A stretch of 48,476 nt of DNA, taken from Paraburkholderia acidipaludis NBRC 101816 (lineage in GTDB: Bacteria > Pseudomonadota > Gammaproteobacteria > Burkholderiales > Burkholderiaceae). Below, piece after piece: positions 1-8,091 of the stretch. Positions within the stretch are counted from its first letter, which is position 1; each line of letters begins with the position of its first letter. A model generated the notes under the pieces. That model ran no database searches, had not been told where the DNA came from, and was given only the letters and a program-made list of their open reading frames with translations. Position numbers and translations under genes: made by a program. Location: contig NZ_BAXZ01000037.1 in the NCBI RefSeq assembly GCF_000684975.1, positions 1-48,476 on the forward strand, read 5' to 3'.

Positions 1-21
1 TTTTAGCTGATGCGCAGCGAC

Positions 22-1032
22 TCAGTGCGCGCTGTCCTGCAGCCGCCCAGCCGCTGCCGGCACAATCGCGGTGTCGGCCAGTGCTTCTTCGGTGAGCTGT
101 TCCTGGGTCAACTCTTCGAGCAGCGCCATGTCGCGGGCAATGACCTCGGGGAGATGCGCGCGCAGGAACTCGACCCACGTTTTTGTCTTGGCGTCGACGA
201 ATTTGCGCGACGGATACAGTGCGTAGACATTCGTCTTCTGCAACCTGTGCTGCGGCAGCACGCGGACGAGCGTCCCGTTGCGCAGTCCTTCAATGGCCGT
301 ATAGACCGGCAGCACACCAATCCCCATGCCTTCGCGTATCGCCACAGCCAGCGATTCCGCGATATTGACCTGCACCGGCCCGTCGACGTGCATCTCGATG
401 CTGCCCTCGGGGCCTTCGAGCGTCCATTCTTGCGCAGGCAACGCGGGCGTCTTCAGGATCAGACACTCGTGATGCGGCAGATCGGCAGGCGTGCGCGGCG
501 ATCCATGCATATGCACATAAGCCGGCGACGCGCACAGGATGCTGTAGGTTGTCCCAAGCTGGTGCGAAACGAGGTCCGAATTCGGCAGCAACGACGCGGT
601 GACCACCGATACATCGCTGCTGCCTTCGAACAAGTCGGGCATACGTTGCGAGAGCGTCAGCTCGACCGTGACCTCCGGATGCAACGCCCGGTAGCGCGAG
701 ATCGCAGGCAGTACGTATTGCTGCCCGATGCTCGCGAAACTGTGCATGCGCAGTGCGCCCGCGGGGCGCTCGTGGGCGCAGCTTGCTTCTTCTTCGGCGC
801 TGTCGACGTCGGCGAGAATCTGCATGCAACGTTTCAGATAAAGCTCGCCCGCCGGCGTCAGCGCGAGACGGCGCGTCGAACGGTTGAGCAGCCGGGTGCG
901 CAGATGCGCTTCCAGTTCCGACACGGCGCGCGACATGGCGCCCGTTGTCGAATCGAGCGACTGGGCTGCCGCGGTAAAGCTGCCTGCTTCCACGACGCGG
1001 GCAAACACCCGCATATTTTGTAGTGTATCCAT
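22..1032 (-). CDS. LysR-family transcriptional regulator
   Basis: 336 residues, the usual LysR length. Residues 1-60 form the winged helix-turn-helix (starts MDTLQNMRVFARVVEAGSFT, then SRAVSELEAHL and LLNRSTRRLALT). The rest is the periplasmic-binding-protein-like effector domain, with the AIREGMGIGVLP motif typical of the CrgA-like subgroup. The ATG at 1032 has a modest AAGAAG Shine-Dalgarno. It is divergent from the FUSC exporter gene across a 161-base gap, the classic arrangement for a LysR protein that controls its neighbour in response to a small, often aromatic, ligand. The target and ligand are inference. It is a clear paralogue of the LysR gene at 6810-7811. Confidence 0.93.
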   Translation of the reverse strand: MDTLQNMRVFARVVEAGSFTAAAQSLDSTTGAMSRAVSELEAHLRTRLLNRSTRRLALTPAGELYLKRCMQILADVDSAEEEASCAHERPAGALRMHSFASIGQQYVLPAISRYRALHPEVTVELTLSQRMPDLFEGSSDVSVVTASLLPNSDLVSHQLGTTYSILCASPAYVHMHGSPRTPADLPHHECLILKTPALPAQEWTLEGPEGSIEMHVDGPVQVNIAESLAVAIREGMGIGVLPVYTAIEGLRNGTLVRVLPQHRLQKTNVYALYPSRKFVDAKTKTWVEFLRAHLPEVIARDMALLEELTQEQLTEEALADTAIVPAAAGRLQDSAH

Positions 1033-1103
1033 CTAATCTTCTTGTTCGGCACGGAAACGATATTGTCCGCCTCGCAAGCCTCGTGATTGTTGAGTGATCT
1101 GGA

Positions 1104-1122
1104 ACGGACGTTCCCCGTCCGT
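1104..1122. promoter_or_regulatory. Inverted repeat in the LysR/FUSC divergent gap
   Basis: ACGGACG (1104-1110), a 5-base spacer and CGTCCGT (1116-1122) form a perfect 7-base inverted repeat in the middle of the divergent intergenic region. Its position fits an operator for the LysR protein, though LysR sites are usually T-N11-A. It could equally form a short hairpin in one of the 5' untranslated regions. Confidence 0.35.
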
Positions 1123-1193
1123 CCCGTTAATTCGCTGCGGTGACGCTCCTACAATCGGCGGCCTGGTAACAGACCGAGCGTAGTGCCATTCCC

Positions 1194-3419
1194 ATGACCC
1201 GCCAGCACGCGATTCATCGAGCGTTCGACTCGCGTCGGCGCCAGGAGGCGCTCTGGCGTGCGAAAAAACAGGCAACCCGACGCGCGCTGCGCGACTGGTC
1301 CGCCACCGACGGCGCGGTCTGGCTGCATCTCTTCAAGACGGTCGCGGCCGCGTTGCTCGCGATGGGCATTGCGATGCGGCTCGACCTGCCGCAGCCACGC
1401 ATTGCGATGACCACCGTGTTCGTGCTGATGCAGCCGCTCTCGGGCATGGTGTTCGCGAAGAGTGTGTACCGGATAGCCGGGACGGCGGTCGGCATGATCG
1501 CCGCGGTCGTGCTGGGTGGCGTATTCATCCAGCAGCCCGAGCTCTATCTCGCCGGGATGACGGGATGGGTGGCCGCTTGCACGGCGGCTGCCATGCGGAA
1601 TCGGCATTTTCGCTGGTATGCATTCGTGCTGGCCGGCTACACCGCTGCGCTGATCGGCATTCCGCTCGTGCAGCAACCCAACGGGCTCTTCCTCGCCGCG
1701 CTCGGACGCGGTGCCGAAGTGGCAGTGGGCATACTCTGTTCGGGCATGGTGAGCGCCGTGATCGTGCCCCGGCAGACAGGCTCGCTGCTGGAGCGGACCT
1801 TACGCACACGGTTCGTGAATTTTACTGCGTTCGCCTCCGGTGTGCTGTCAGGCCGGCTGGAGCAGGGCGCGTTCGAGGGCCGCTTTGCGCGTCTTGTCGA
1901 CGACGTGGCGGGCTTTGAGGCGACGCGCGCCTTCGCTTTCTTCGAAGATCCGGCGATGCGTTCGCGAAGTCCGCTTCTCGCGCGTCTGAACAGCGAATTC
2001 ATGGACGTTTGCGCGCGTCTGCACGCGCTGCGTCAACTGCTCAAGCGTCTGCGCGGGAGCGATTCGGCCGTCGCGTCCCTGGCACCGTATTTCAGCGAAC
2101 TGGCCGCATGGCTCGCGCAACGGCCGCGTTGCGGCGAATCCGATCGTGAATACGCACTGCGTCTCGCCGATGCCCTGGAGGCGTGGCAGCGCACGCTGCC
2201 GCGCCACGTGCGCGAGACCCGGCGACCGCTCGAAGCCGCCGCACCCGACCTGCTTCAGGACTTCGATACGTCCGCCGAGCTCGTCTGGCGCTTCACGTCG
2301 GAGGTCGTTCGATATAGCCGTACCTATGCGTCCGTGACGCAGCCGCAGCTCGTACAGGAGCGGCGCACGACCCGCTACGAGCCGCGCACGAGCTGGTATG
2401 TCGTGGCTTTCACGTTCGTGCGCACGGCAGTCGTGATGGCCGCGCTGGGCTGGTTCTGGATCGAGACCGACTGGCCGGGCGGCGGCATGGCGGTGATCGC
2501 GGCGGCGCTGGCCTGCGCGCTGACCTCGTCGACGCCGGGCGCCACGCGCATGGCCGCCCAGATGGCCGCCGGCGCGGCGTGTGCGACGCTCGCGGGCTAC
2601 CTGTTCATGTGCTACGTCTACCCGAATATCGACGGGTTCCCGCTGCTCTGCGCCGTTCTCGCGCCGGTGCTGGCGCTCGGTGCCTTTCTCGCGACCCGTC
2701 CGCGCATTTCGGGCTTTGGTGTGGGCTTTTCGGTGTTCTTCTGCCTGCTGGCCGGCCCCGACAACGTGATCGCCTATGCGCCTGACCTCCTGATCAACAA
2801 TGGCATTGCGGTCGTGGCGACGATGCTGGTCGCGGCGCTCGCCTTCGCGGTGGTGTTCCCGCCGCGCATGAAATGGCTCGTCGCGCATTTGTGCGCCGCG
2901 CTGCGCTACCAGGTCGTGACTGCGTGTCGCGGCGATCTGGCGGGACTCGGCGAACGCTTCCAGTCCGGCACGCACGATCTGATGCATCAGTTGCGCTTGC
3001 TGCTCAACGGCGACGCGCGGGCGCACCGGCGCGCGCTACGCTGGATGCTCGTCACGCTCGAAGTGGGCCATGCGGTCGTGGATCTGCGTCATGAGGCGCA
3101 GGCGGCCGCCTGGCTGGCCGATCTCGATGCGCGCTGGAATCCCTCGCTTGCTTGCGTGCAGGCCGACATCGCGCGGCTGTTCGAGCGGCCCGACGCGCAG
3201 CGGCTTGCGCAGGCGCTCGCTTCGGTGGGCGCGGCGATCGGGGTGGCGCAGGAAGCGCTCGATGTTGTCCACGAGGCGCGCGAGCGCCGCCATGAGGTCC
3301 AGCGGCTCCTTTCCCATCTGCATTTCATCCGCAGCGCGCTGCTGGACCGCGACGCGCCGCTTGGCACGTTTGTGCGCCACCGGGCGCGCGGTTCGGCTCG
3401 CTCTTCCGGCGGCCGCTGA
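1194..3419 (+). CDS. FUSC-family inner-membrane exporter (AaeB-like)
   Basis: 741 residues with the FUSC/AaeB architecture: an N-terminal block of hydrophobic helices (about residues 45-165), a long soluble middle, and a second membrane block (about 400-550) followed by a cytoplasmic tail. AaeB relatives export hydroxylated aromatic carboxylic acids. The substrate here is unknown. The usual partners, AaeX (DUF1656) and an HlyD adaptor, are absent beside it, so it may work alone or use a distant adaptor. The ATG at 1194 has only a weak ribosome-binding site. The divergent LysR gene is the obvious candidate regulator. Confidence 0.9.
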   Translation: MTRQHAIHRAFDSRRRQEALWRAKKQATRRALRDWSATDGAVWLHLFKTVAAALLAMGIAMRLDLPQPRIAMTTVFVLMQPLSGMVFAKSVYRIAGTAVGMIAAVVLGGVFIQQPELYLAGMTGWVAACTAAAMRNRHFRWYAFVLAGYTAALIGIPLVQQPNGLFLAALGRGAEVAVGILCSGMVSAVIVPRQTGSLLERTLRTRFVNFTAFASGVLSGRLEQGAFEGRFARLVDDVAGFEATRAFAFFEDPAMRSRSPLLARLNSEFMDVCARLHALRQLLKRLRGSDSAVASLAPYFSELAAWLAQRPRCGESDREYALRLADALEAWQRTLPRHVRETRRPLEAAAPDLLQDFDTSAELVWRFTSEVVRYSRTYASVTQPQLVQERRTTRYEPRTSWYVVAFTFVRTAVVMAALGWFWIETDWPGGGMAVIAAALACALTSSTPGATRMAAQMAAGAACATLAGYLFMCYVYPNIDGFPLLCAVLAPVLALGAFLATRPRISGFGVGFSVFFCLLAGPDNVIAYAPDLLINNGIAVVATMLVAALAFAVVFPPRMKWLVAHLCAALRYQVVTACRGDLAGLGERFQSGTHDLMHQLRLLLNGDARAHRRALRWMLVTLEVGHAVVDLRHEAQAAAWLADLDARWNPSLACVQADIARLFERPDAQRLAQALASVGAAIGVAQEALDVVHEARERRHEVQRLLSHLHFIRSALLDRDAPLGTFVRHRARGSARSSGGR

Positions 3420-3583
3420 ACAGTGCGCGTTATCGAAGCAAAAGCAGGGGCAACAGCAGACAGGCAAGGCGATCTTGCCGCGCGCTGGAAAGATGCCTTC
3501 TACCGGAGCGCGTTAATCAAATCGGGCCCGAGCCATATAGTGAGGTCACTGCCCGGCAGTACCCGTTAGCCATGGAGAGTGAA

Positions 3584-3805
3584 ATGGACGCCGTGAAGAT
3601 CGCTGTTGTTGCCTGTTCGCTGTTCGCCGCCGCCGCTGCCTGGGCGCAGGGCGAGGCACCGGCCGGGACTGTCCCGCAGCAGGTCTCCCAGGCTGCCGTT
3701 TCTCGAGCCGACGAGGCAGGCGCCCAACACCACGTCGCGAAGCCGGGAAAGCAGGCCGAATGTGTCGGTCCCGTCGGCTTCTGCAACCTCTACTTCGGTA
3801 GCTGA
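3584..3805 (+). CDS. Small secreted protein of unknown function
   Basis: 73 residues from the ATG at 3584. An in-frame ATG at 3572 is possible, but GGAGAG at 3574-3579 lies better as the ribosome-binding site of the later start. Residues 1-20 are a signal peptide (VKIAVVACSLFAAAAAWAQ, cleavage after AWA). The mature part is about 50 polar residues with two cysteines near the C-terminus (ECVGPVGFCNLYF), which could form a disulfide. I recognise no domain. It ends 31 bases before the CoA-transferase gene and may share its transcript. Confidence 0.65.
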   Translation: MDAVKIAVVACSLFAAAAAWAQGEAPAGTVPQQVSQAAVSRADEAGAQHHVAKPGKQAECVGPVGFCNLYFGS

Positions 3806-3836
3806 GCCACGACAGAATATTTCTGGAGACACCGTG

Positions 3837-5363
3837 ATGTACGAGGACCGTATTCGTTGTGCCGCCCTGCGCGGCAAGATCACCACGGCCGCCGAGGCGG
3901 CGCAGCTCGTGCGCAACGGCATGCGTGTCGGCGCGAGCGGCTTCACGCGAGCGGGCGACACGAAGGCCGTGCCGATCGCGCTGGCGCGCCGCGCACGCGA
4001 GGAGCAGGAGCCGCTGCGCATCACGCTGATGACGGGGGCTTCGCTCGGTCACGACGTCGATCGCGCGCTGACCGAAGCGGGCGTGCTCGAACGCCGTCTG
4101 CCGTTCCAGGTCGACACCACCTTGCGTCGCGCGATCAACCGCGGCGAGGTGATGTTCGTCGACCAGCATCTCTCCGAAACCGTCGAGATGCTGCGCGCCA
4201 ACCTGCTCGGCAAGCTGGACCTCGCGATCATCGAGGCGGCCGCGATCACGGAGACGGGCGGCATCGTGCCCACCACGTCGGTGGGCAATTCCGCGAGCTT
4301 CGCGATCCTCGCCGAAAAGGTGATCGTCGAAATCAATCTCGCGCAGCCGCTCGCGCTCGAAGGCCTGCACGACGTCTGGATTCCGGGGCGCCGTCCGCAT
4401 CGCGATCCGCTGCCTGTCGTGCGCCCGCAGGATCGCGTCGGCACGACGATCATCAACATTGCGCCCGAGAAGATCGCGGCCATCGTCATCACCAACGAAG
4501 CGGACAGCCCGTCCACCGTCCTGCCGGCCGACGACGAAACCGCGTGCATTGCCGGCCACCTGATCGAATTTCTCCAGCATGAAGTGGCGCACGGTCGCAT
4601 GAGCGCGCAACTGCCGCCGCTGCAGGCCGGCATCGGCACGATTGCGAACGCGGTGCTTGCCGGCTTCGTGAACTCGCCGTTCGAAGCACTTACGATGTAC
4701 TCCGAAGTACTCCAGGACTCGACCTTCGACCTCATCGACGCCGGCAAGATGGTGTTCGCATCGGGTGCTTCGATGACGCTCTCGGCGCAGCGCCAGGCCC
4801 AGGTGCTGGCCGAGCTCGACCGCTACCGCGACAAGCTCGTGCTGCGCCCGCAGGAGGTGAGCAACCACCCGGAAGTGATCCGGCGCCTCGGTCTGATCGC
4901 GTTGAACACGGCGCTCGAATGCGATATCTACGGCAACGTGAATTCGACGCACGTGGGCGGCACGCACATGATGAACGGCATTGGCGGTTCGGGCGATTTC
5001 GCGCGCAACGCCGCGTGCGCGATCTTCGCGACGAAGGCCATCGCGAAGGACGGCTGCATTTCGAGCATCGTGCCGATGGTGCCGCACGTGGACCATAACG
5101 AGCACGACGTCGACGTGATCGTGACCGAACAGGGCCTGGCCGACCTGCGGGGCCTCGCGCCGCGCGAGCGCGCCACGCTCATCATCGAGCGCTGCGCGCA
5201 TCCGCTCTATCGCGACCTGCTGCGCGACTACTACAAGGATGCGCTGAAGCACGGCGGCCAGACGCCGCACGATCTTGCGAAGGCGTACGGGATGCATCTG
5301 CGCTTCAGCGAGACCGGTTCGATGTTGCCCGAGGGCACGGGGGGCCTCGTCGCCAACGCCTGA
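3837..5363 (+). CDS. Acetyl-CoA hydrolase/transferase family (succinate:acetate CoA-transferase type)
   Basis: 508 residues, matching the roughly 505-residue succinyl-CoA:acetate CoA-transferases (AarC, Cat1, SCACT). These move CoA between acyl groups in the cytoplasm and so detoxify acetate or short acyl-CoAs. Family blocks seen are GGIVPTTSVGNSASF, ADDETACIAGHLIEF, PPLQAGIGTIANAV, GTHMMNGIGGSGDFARNA and IVPMVPHVDHNEHDV. The Glu of MYSEV (residue 290) sits about where AarC has its catalytic Glu294; this alignment is by eye. The ATG at 3837 has TGGAGA 9-14 bases upstream. The frame is open further upstream without homology, so I do not use the longer start. Confidence 0.92.
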   Translation: MYEDRIRCAALRGKITTAAEAAQLVRNGMRVGASGFTRAGDTKAVPIALARRAREEQEPLRITLMTGASLGHDVDRALTEAGVLERRLPFQVDTTLRRAINRGEVMFVDQHLSETVEMLRANLLGKLDLAIIEAAAITETGGIVPTTSVGNSASFAILAEKVIVEINLAQPLALEGLHDVWIPGRRPHRDPLPVVRPQDRVGTTIINIAPEKIAAIVITNEADSPSTVLPADDETACIAGHLIEFLQHEVAHGRMSAQLPPLQAGIGTIANAVLAGFVNSPFEALTMYSEVLQDSTFDLIDAGKMVFASGASMTLSAQRQAQVLAELDRYRDKLVLRPQEVSNHPEVIRRLGLIALNTALECDIYGNVNSTHVGGTHMMNGIGGSGDFARNAACAIFATKAIAKDGCISSIVPMVPHVDHNEHDVDVIVTEQGLADLRGLAPRERATLIIERCAHPLYRDLLRDYYKDALKHGGQTPHDLAKAYGMHLRFSETGSMLPEGTGGLVANA

Positions 5364-5382
5364 ATTCCTGGCGGACATGAAA

Positions 5383-5414
5383 AAACGGGAGTGCCGGCAA
5401 CGGCACTCCCGTTT
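5383..5414. terminator. Bidirectional intrinsic terminator with GCAA loop
   Basis: A perfect 14-base stem (5383-5396 with 5401-5414) is closed by the GNRA tetraloop GCAA. The left side is preceded by an A-run, which reads as a U-tract on the minus strand, and the right arm ends in TTT. It lies between the convergent CoA-transferase gene and the GlsB-family gene and can serve both. The minus-strand version is the stronger. Confidence 0.85.
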
Positions 5415-5451
5415 GGTTCGTGTGGAACGCTCAGCCGGTTCCGTGCGTCTG

Positions 5452-5703
5452 CTACGCGCGTCTGAATAGCCGGATGACGAACAGCAGAATGACCGCGCCC
5501 ACGACGGCCGTGATGATCGAGCTGATCCAGCCGCCGCCCACCGAGATGTGGAGGATCCCGGCCAGCCAGCCGCCGATGAACGCGCCCACGATCCCGACGA
5601 TGATATCGACGATCAGCCCGAAGCCGCCGCCCTTGACGAGCACGCCGGCAAGCCAGCCTGCGATTGCGCCGATGATGAGCCAGGCGATGATGCCGTGTTC
5701 CAT
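5452..5703 (-). CDS. GlsB/YeaQ/YmgE-family membrane protein
   Basis: 83 residues, almost entirely three Gly-rich hydrophobic helices (starts MEHGIIAWLIIGAIAGWLAG, later GIVGAFIGGWLAG). This is the transglycosylase-associated/GlsB family of small stress-linked inner-membrane proteins. An in-frame GTG nine bases upstream overlaps the AGGGGAG ribosome-binding site, whereas that site is 8 bases from the ATG at 5703, so I choose the ATG. Exact function is not established for the family; general-stress or envelope roles are reported. Confidence 0.88.
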   Translation of the reverse strand: MEHGIIAWLIIGAIAGWLAGVLVKGGGFGLIVDIIVGIVGAFIGGWLAGILHISVGGGWISSIITAVVGAVILLFVIRLFRRA

Positions 5704-5881
5704 ATTGAGCACTCCCCTTGTTGGTGTGAAAAATCCACGGTGATGTGCAGCTTAGACCAAGGGCGGGATCGCGTCCATGTTGCGCGGCCAGAATTGACAC
5801 TTATTAAACGGTGCCGGGCATCGTTCAAGCATATGCAACAAAATAGAATGGCAATTGAAAGGATCGGCGTGCGCTAGCGCG

Positions 5882-6589
5882 TCATTCGGGGGCGACCTCG
5901 GTATCCACGGCCGTCCAGCTCACGCTCGAGACGCCTTTTTCCATGCTGAGGCGGCTCGCCATCAGTTCGAGCTTTGACTGGAATTTCGGGTGCGTGCGTA
6001 GCGTGGCCGTGACCCGCAGGCGCTCGGGCTGGTCGGGCACGTCTTCGCTCATGAGGCTCTGGAACGAGAGCGGCGTCGAATACATGGAATTGGAAAGCAC
6101 GGTGCGGATGTGGATCTCGTCCTCTTCGCGGCAGACCACCGTGAGCACGTATTCGCGCACGAGATCGGCGGCGCCCACCGGCGTGGCGTTGATGATGCGG
6201 CTCACCTCGCGCAGCACGGTATTGATGAGCAGCACGGCCGCCGTGCCCGCCGCCGCCGGGCCGTAGTGGCCCGCGCCCGAGAGCACCCCGACGGCCGCCG
6301 AGCACCAGAGCGTTGCCGCCGTGTTGATGCCCTGGATCGAACCCTTGTCCCGCATGATCACGCCGCCGCCCAGGAAGCCGACGCCCGAGACCACATAGGC
6401 CGCGATCTGCGTGATGCCGGACGTGCCGTTGCCGGTGAGCACGCCGAGCGTGACGAAGAGGCACGCGCCGGTCGCGACGAGGACGATCGTGCGCAGGCCG
6501 GCCGTGCGCTGGCGAATCTGGCGCTCCAGCCCGATGGCGACGCCGCAGGAAAACGCCATGAGAAGGCGCAGAACGAATTCGAGAGTCAT
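5882..6589 (-). CDS. MgtC/SapB-family inner-membrane protein
   Basis: 235 residues. The N-terminal half has four or five hydrophobic helices with MgtC hallmarks: GLERQIRQRTAGLRT, GVGFLGGGVIMRDKGSIQGI and TAATLWCSAAVGVL. The C-terminal 90 residues are a soluble ACT-like domain. MgtC proteins promote growth under low Mg2+ and, in some pathogens, inhibit the F-type ATPase; the role here is inferred only from family. I start at MTLEFVLRLLM (6589). The reading frame extends to 6697, but that part is Arg-rich and lacks family similarity. No MgtC-type long leader is evident in the 220-base gap before the divergent LysR gene. Confidence 0.9.
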   Translation of the reverse strand: MTLEFVLRLLMAFSCGVAIGLERQIRQRTAGLRTIVLVATGACLFVTLGVLTGNGTSGITQIAAYVVSGVGFLGGGVIMRDKGSIQGINTAATLWCSAAVGVLSGAGHYGPAAAGTAAVLLINTVLREVSRIINATPVGAADLVREYVLTVVCREEDEIHIRTVLSNSMYSTPLSFQSLMSEDVPDQPERLRVTATLRTHPKFQSKLELMASRLSMEKGVSSVSWTAVDTEVAPE

Positions 6590-6809
6590 CGTTTTGTCAT
6601 GTAAGCGCCATCGCCGGCGCCGGAAGCGTCGCGCGGCAACGCAATGCGGTACGCCGGTTGCGCCCAGGATCATACGCGGCGCGGCGCGCCCCGCCAAGCT
6701 GTCCGCGCCGTCATTTGCAGGTCAGCATCGGGCCACGGCTTCTCCTTCACACTGGCGCCATTGGCGTTTTTGCAATCGGGCAGGACGGCAGGACGAACAG
6801 GAGTCAGGG

Positions 6810-7811
6810 ATGGATACGCTGCGCAACATGCGGATCTTCGTAAGGGTCGTGGAGTCGGGCAGCTTCACGCGCGCGGCCGCGAGCGAAGCGATGACGACGG
6901 CGCAGGTCTCGCGCGCCGTCACCGACCTCGAAGCGCGCCTGCGCGCGCGGCTTTTGAACCGCACCACGCGGCGCATGGCGTTGACCGAGGCCGGAGAGCG
7001 TTATCTCGAGAACTGCAAGCGCATTCTCGCCGACATCGAGCAGGCCGAAGCCGAGGCCGCCGCGGCCCAGGCGAACCCGTCGGGCAAGCTGCGCGTCTAC
7101 GGCGGCACGAGCTTCGGCCAGCACTACGTGATGCCGCTGATCGCGCGCTACCAGCAGCATCAGCCCGAGGTCGCGGTCGATCTGACCATCGCCCAGCAGA
7201 TGCCGGACATCATCGAGGAGGGCTTCGACGTGGCCGTGGTGGTGGCCGCCGAGCTCGAGGACTCCGCGCTGATTTCCCAGCATCTCGGCAGCACGGTGGC
7301 GATTCTGTGCGCCTCGCCCGAGTATCTTCATGCGCGCGGCGTGCCGCAGTCGCTCGACGAACTCGAAGGCCACACCTGCCTGCATCTCACCGATGCGAGC
7401 CTGCCGGCGGGCCAGTGGGCTTCCGTGGGGCCGCACGGCGCGACGCCGCTCCAGGTGAACAACCCCGAGGCGCTCGCCCTCGCGATCCGCGAGGGCATGG
7501 GTATCGGTCCGCTGCCGGTGCCCGTGGCGCTGCCCGGTCTCGCCGACGGGTCGCTCGTGCGCGTGCTGCCCAGGCACTGGCTGGAAGGTTTGAACATCTA
7601 CGCCCTCTATGCGTCGCGCCGCTATCTGGATGCCAAGATCCGCACCTTCGTCGACTTTCTGCGCGAGAGGGTGCCGCGCATGCTCGCCGAGCAGGAAGCC
7701 GCGCTCATGGCCTATGGCGGGCAGCGGCCGCGTCGTGGTCCCTCGCAGCCGGCGCGCGCGCGCGAGCCGGCGCTCGCGCGCGACGCGGACCGGCTGCGGC
7801 TCGTCAACTGA
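6810..7811 (+). CDS. LysR-family transcriptional regulator
   Basis: 333 residues from the ATG at 6810, which has AGGAG about 8 bases upstream. The much longer open frame reaching back to 6411 overlaps the mgtC-like gene and shows no domain. Residues 1-60 form the HTH (starts MDTLRNMRIFVRVVESGSFT). The effector domain carries AIREGMGIGPLP. It is strongly similar to the LysR gene at 22-1032, so the two are paralogues. It is divergent from the MgtC-family gene and 280 bases upstream of the RND operon; either could be its target. Confidence 0.92.
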   Translation: MDTLRNMRIFVRVVESGSFTRAAASEAMTTAQVSRAVTDLEARLRARLLNRTTRRMALTEAGERYLENCKRILADIEQAEAEAAAAQANPSGKLRVYGGTSFGQHYVMPLIARYQQHQPEVAVDLTIAQQMPDIIEEGFDVAVVVAAELEDSALISQHLGSTVAILCASPEYLHARGVPQSLDELEGHTCLHLTDASLPAGQWASVGPHGATPLQVNNPEALALAIREGMGIGPLPVPVALPGLADGSLVRVLPRHWLEGLNIYALYASRRYLDAKIRTFVDFLRERVPRMLAEQEAALMAYGGQRPRRGPSQPARAREPALARDADRLRLVN

Positions 7812-8091
7812 GGTAGCGTCAAGGCCTGGCGCGCTTGATGCTGCGGCGGTTTATGCCGCGCGGAACACGGGAGACCGCGTATTTGCTGCGGTGCAGCTTC
7901 GGAGCGTGCGCAGTGCAATTCTTGCGTGTTCCGAAAATCGTTGCCGTGGATTATTTCCAGCCTGACAATTTTGCCATCCTGGCGCCAGCAACGCGCCACT
8001 GCCGTTGCCTATCATGCGGCACCGTCCCAAAAATGCGTTTCGGGTAAGCCATGCCTGCCCGTCAGCCCTATTGCTTGCCTGAAACAGTCAC

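Noticed and set aside
1848..3026. A long minus-strand frame opposite the FUSC gene
   Set aside because: Arg/His-rich shadow without domain or ribosome-binding site.
5795..5800. TTGACA resembling a -35 box
   Set aside because: No -10 box at 16-18 bases downstream and no plus-strand gene follows; the flanking genes are on the minus strand.
6411..6809. N-terminal extension of the second LysR protein
   Set aside because: Overlaps the MgtC-family gene antisense, is Arg-rich, and the well-placed AGGAG and MDTL start are at 6810.
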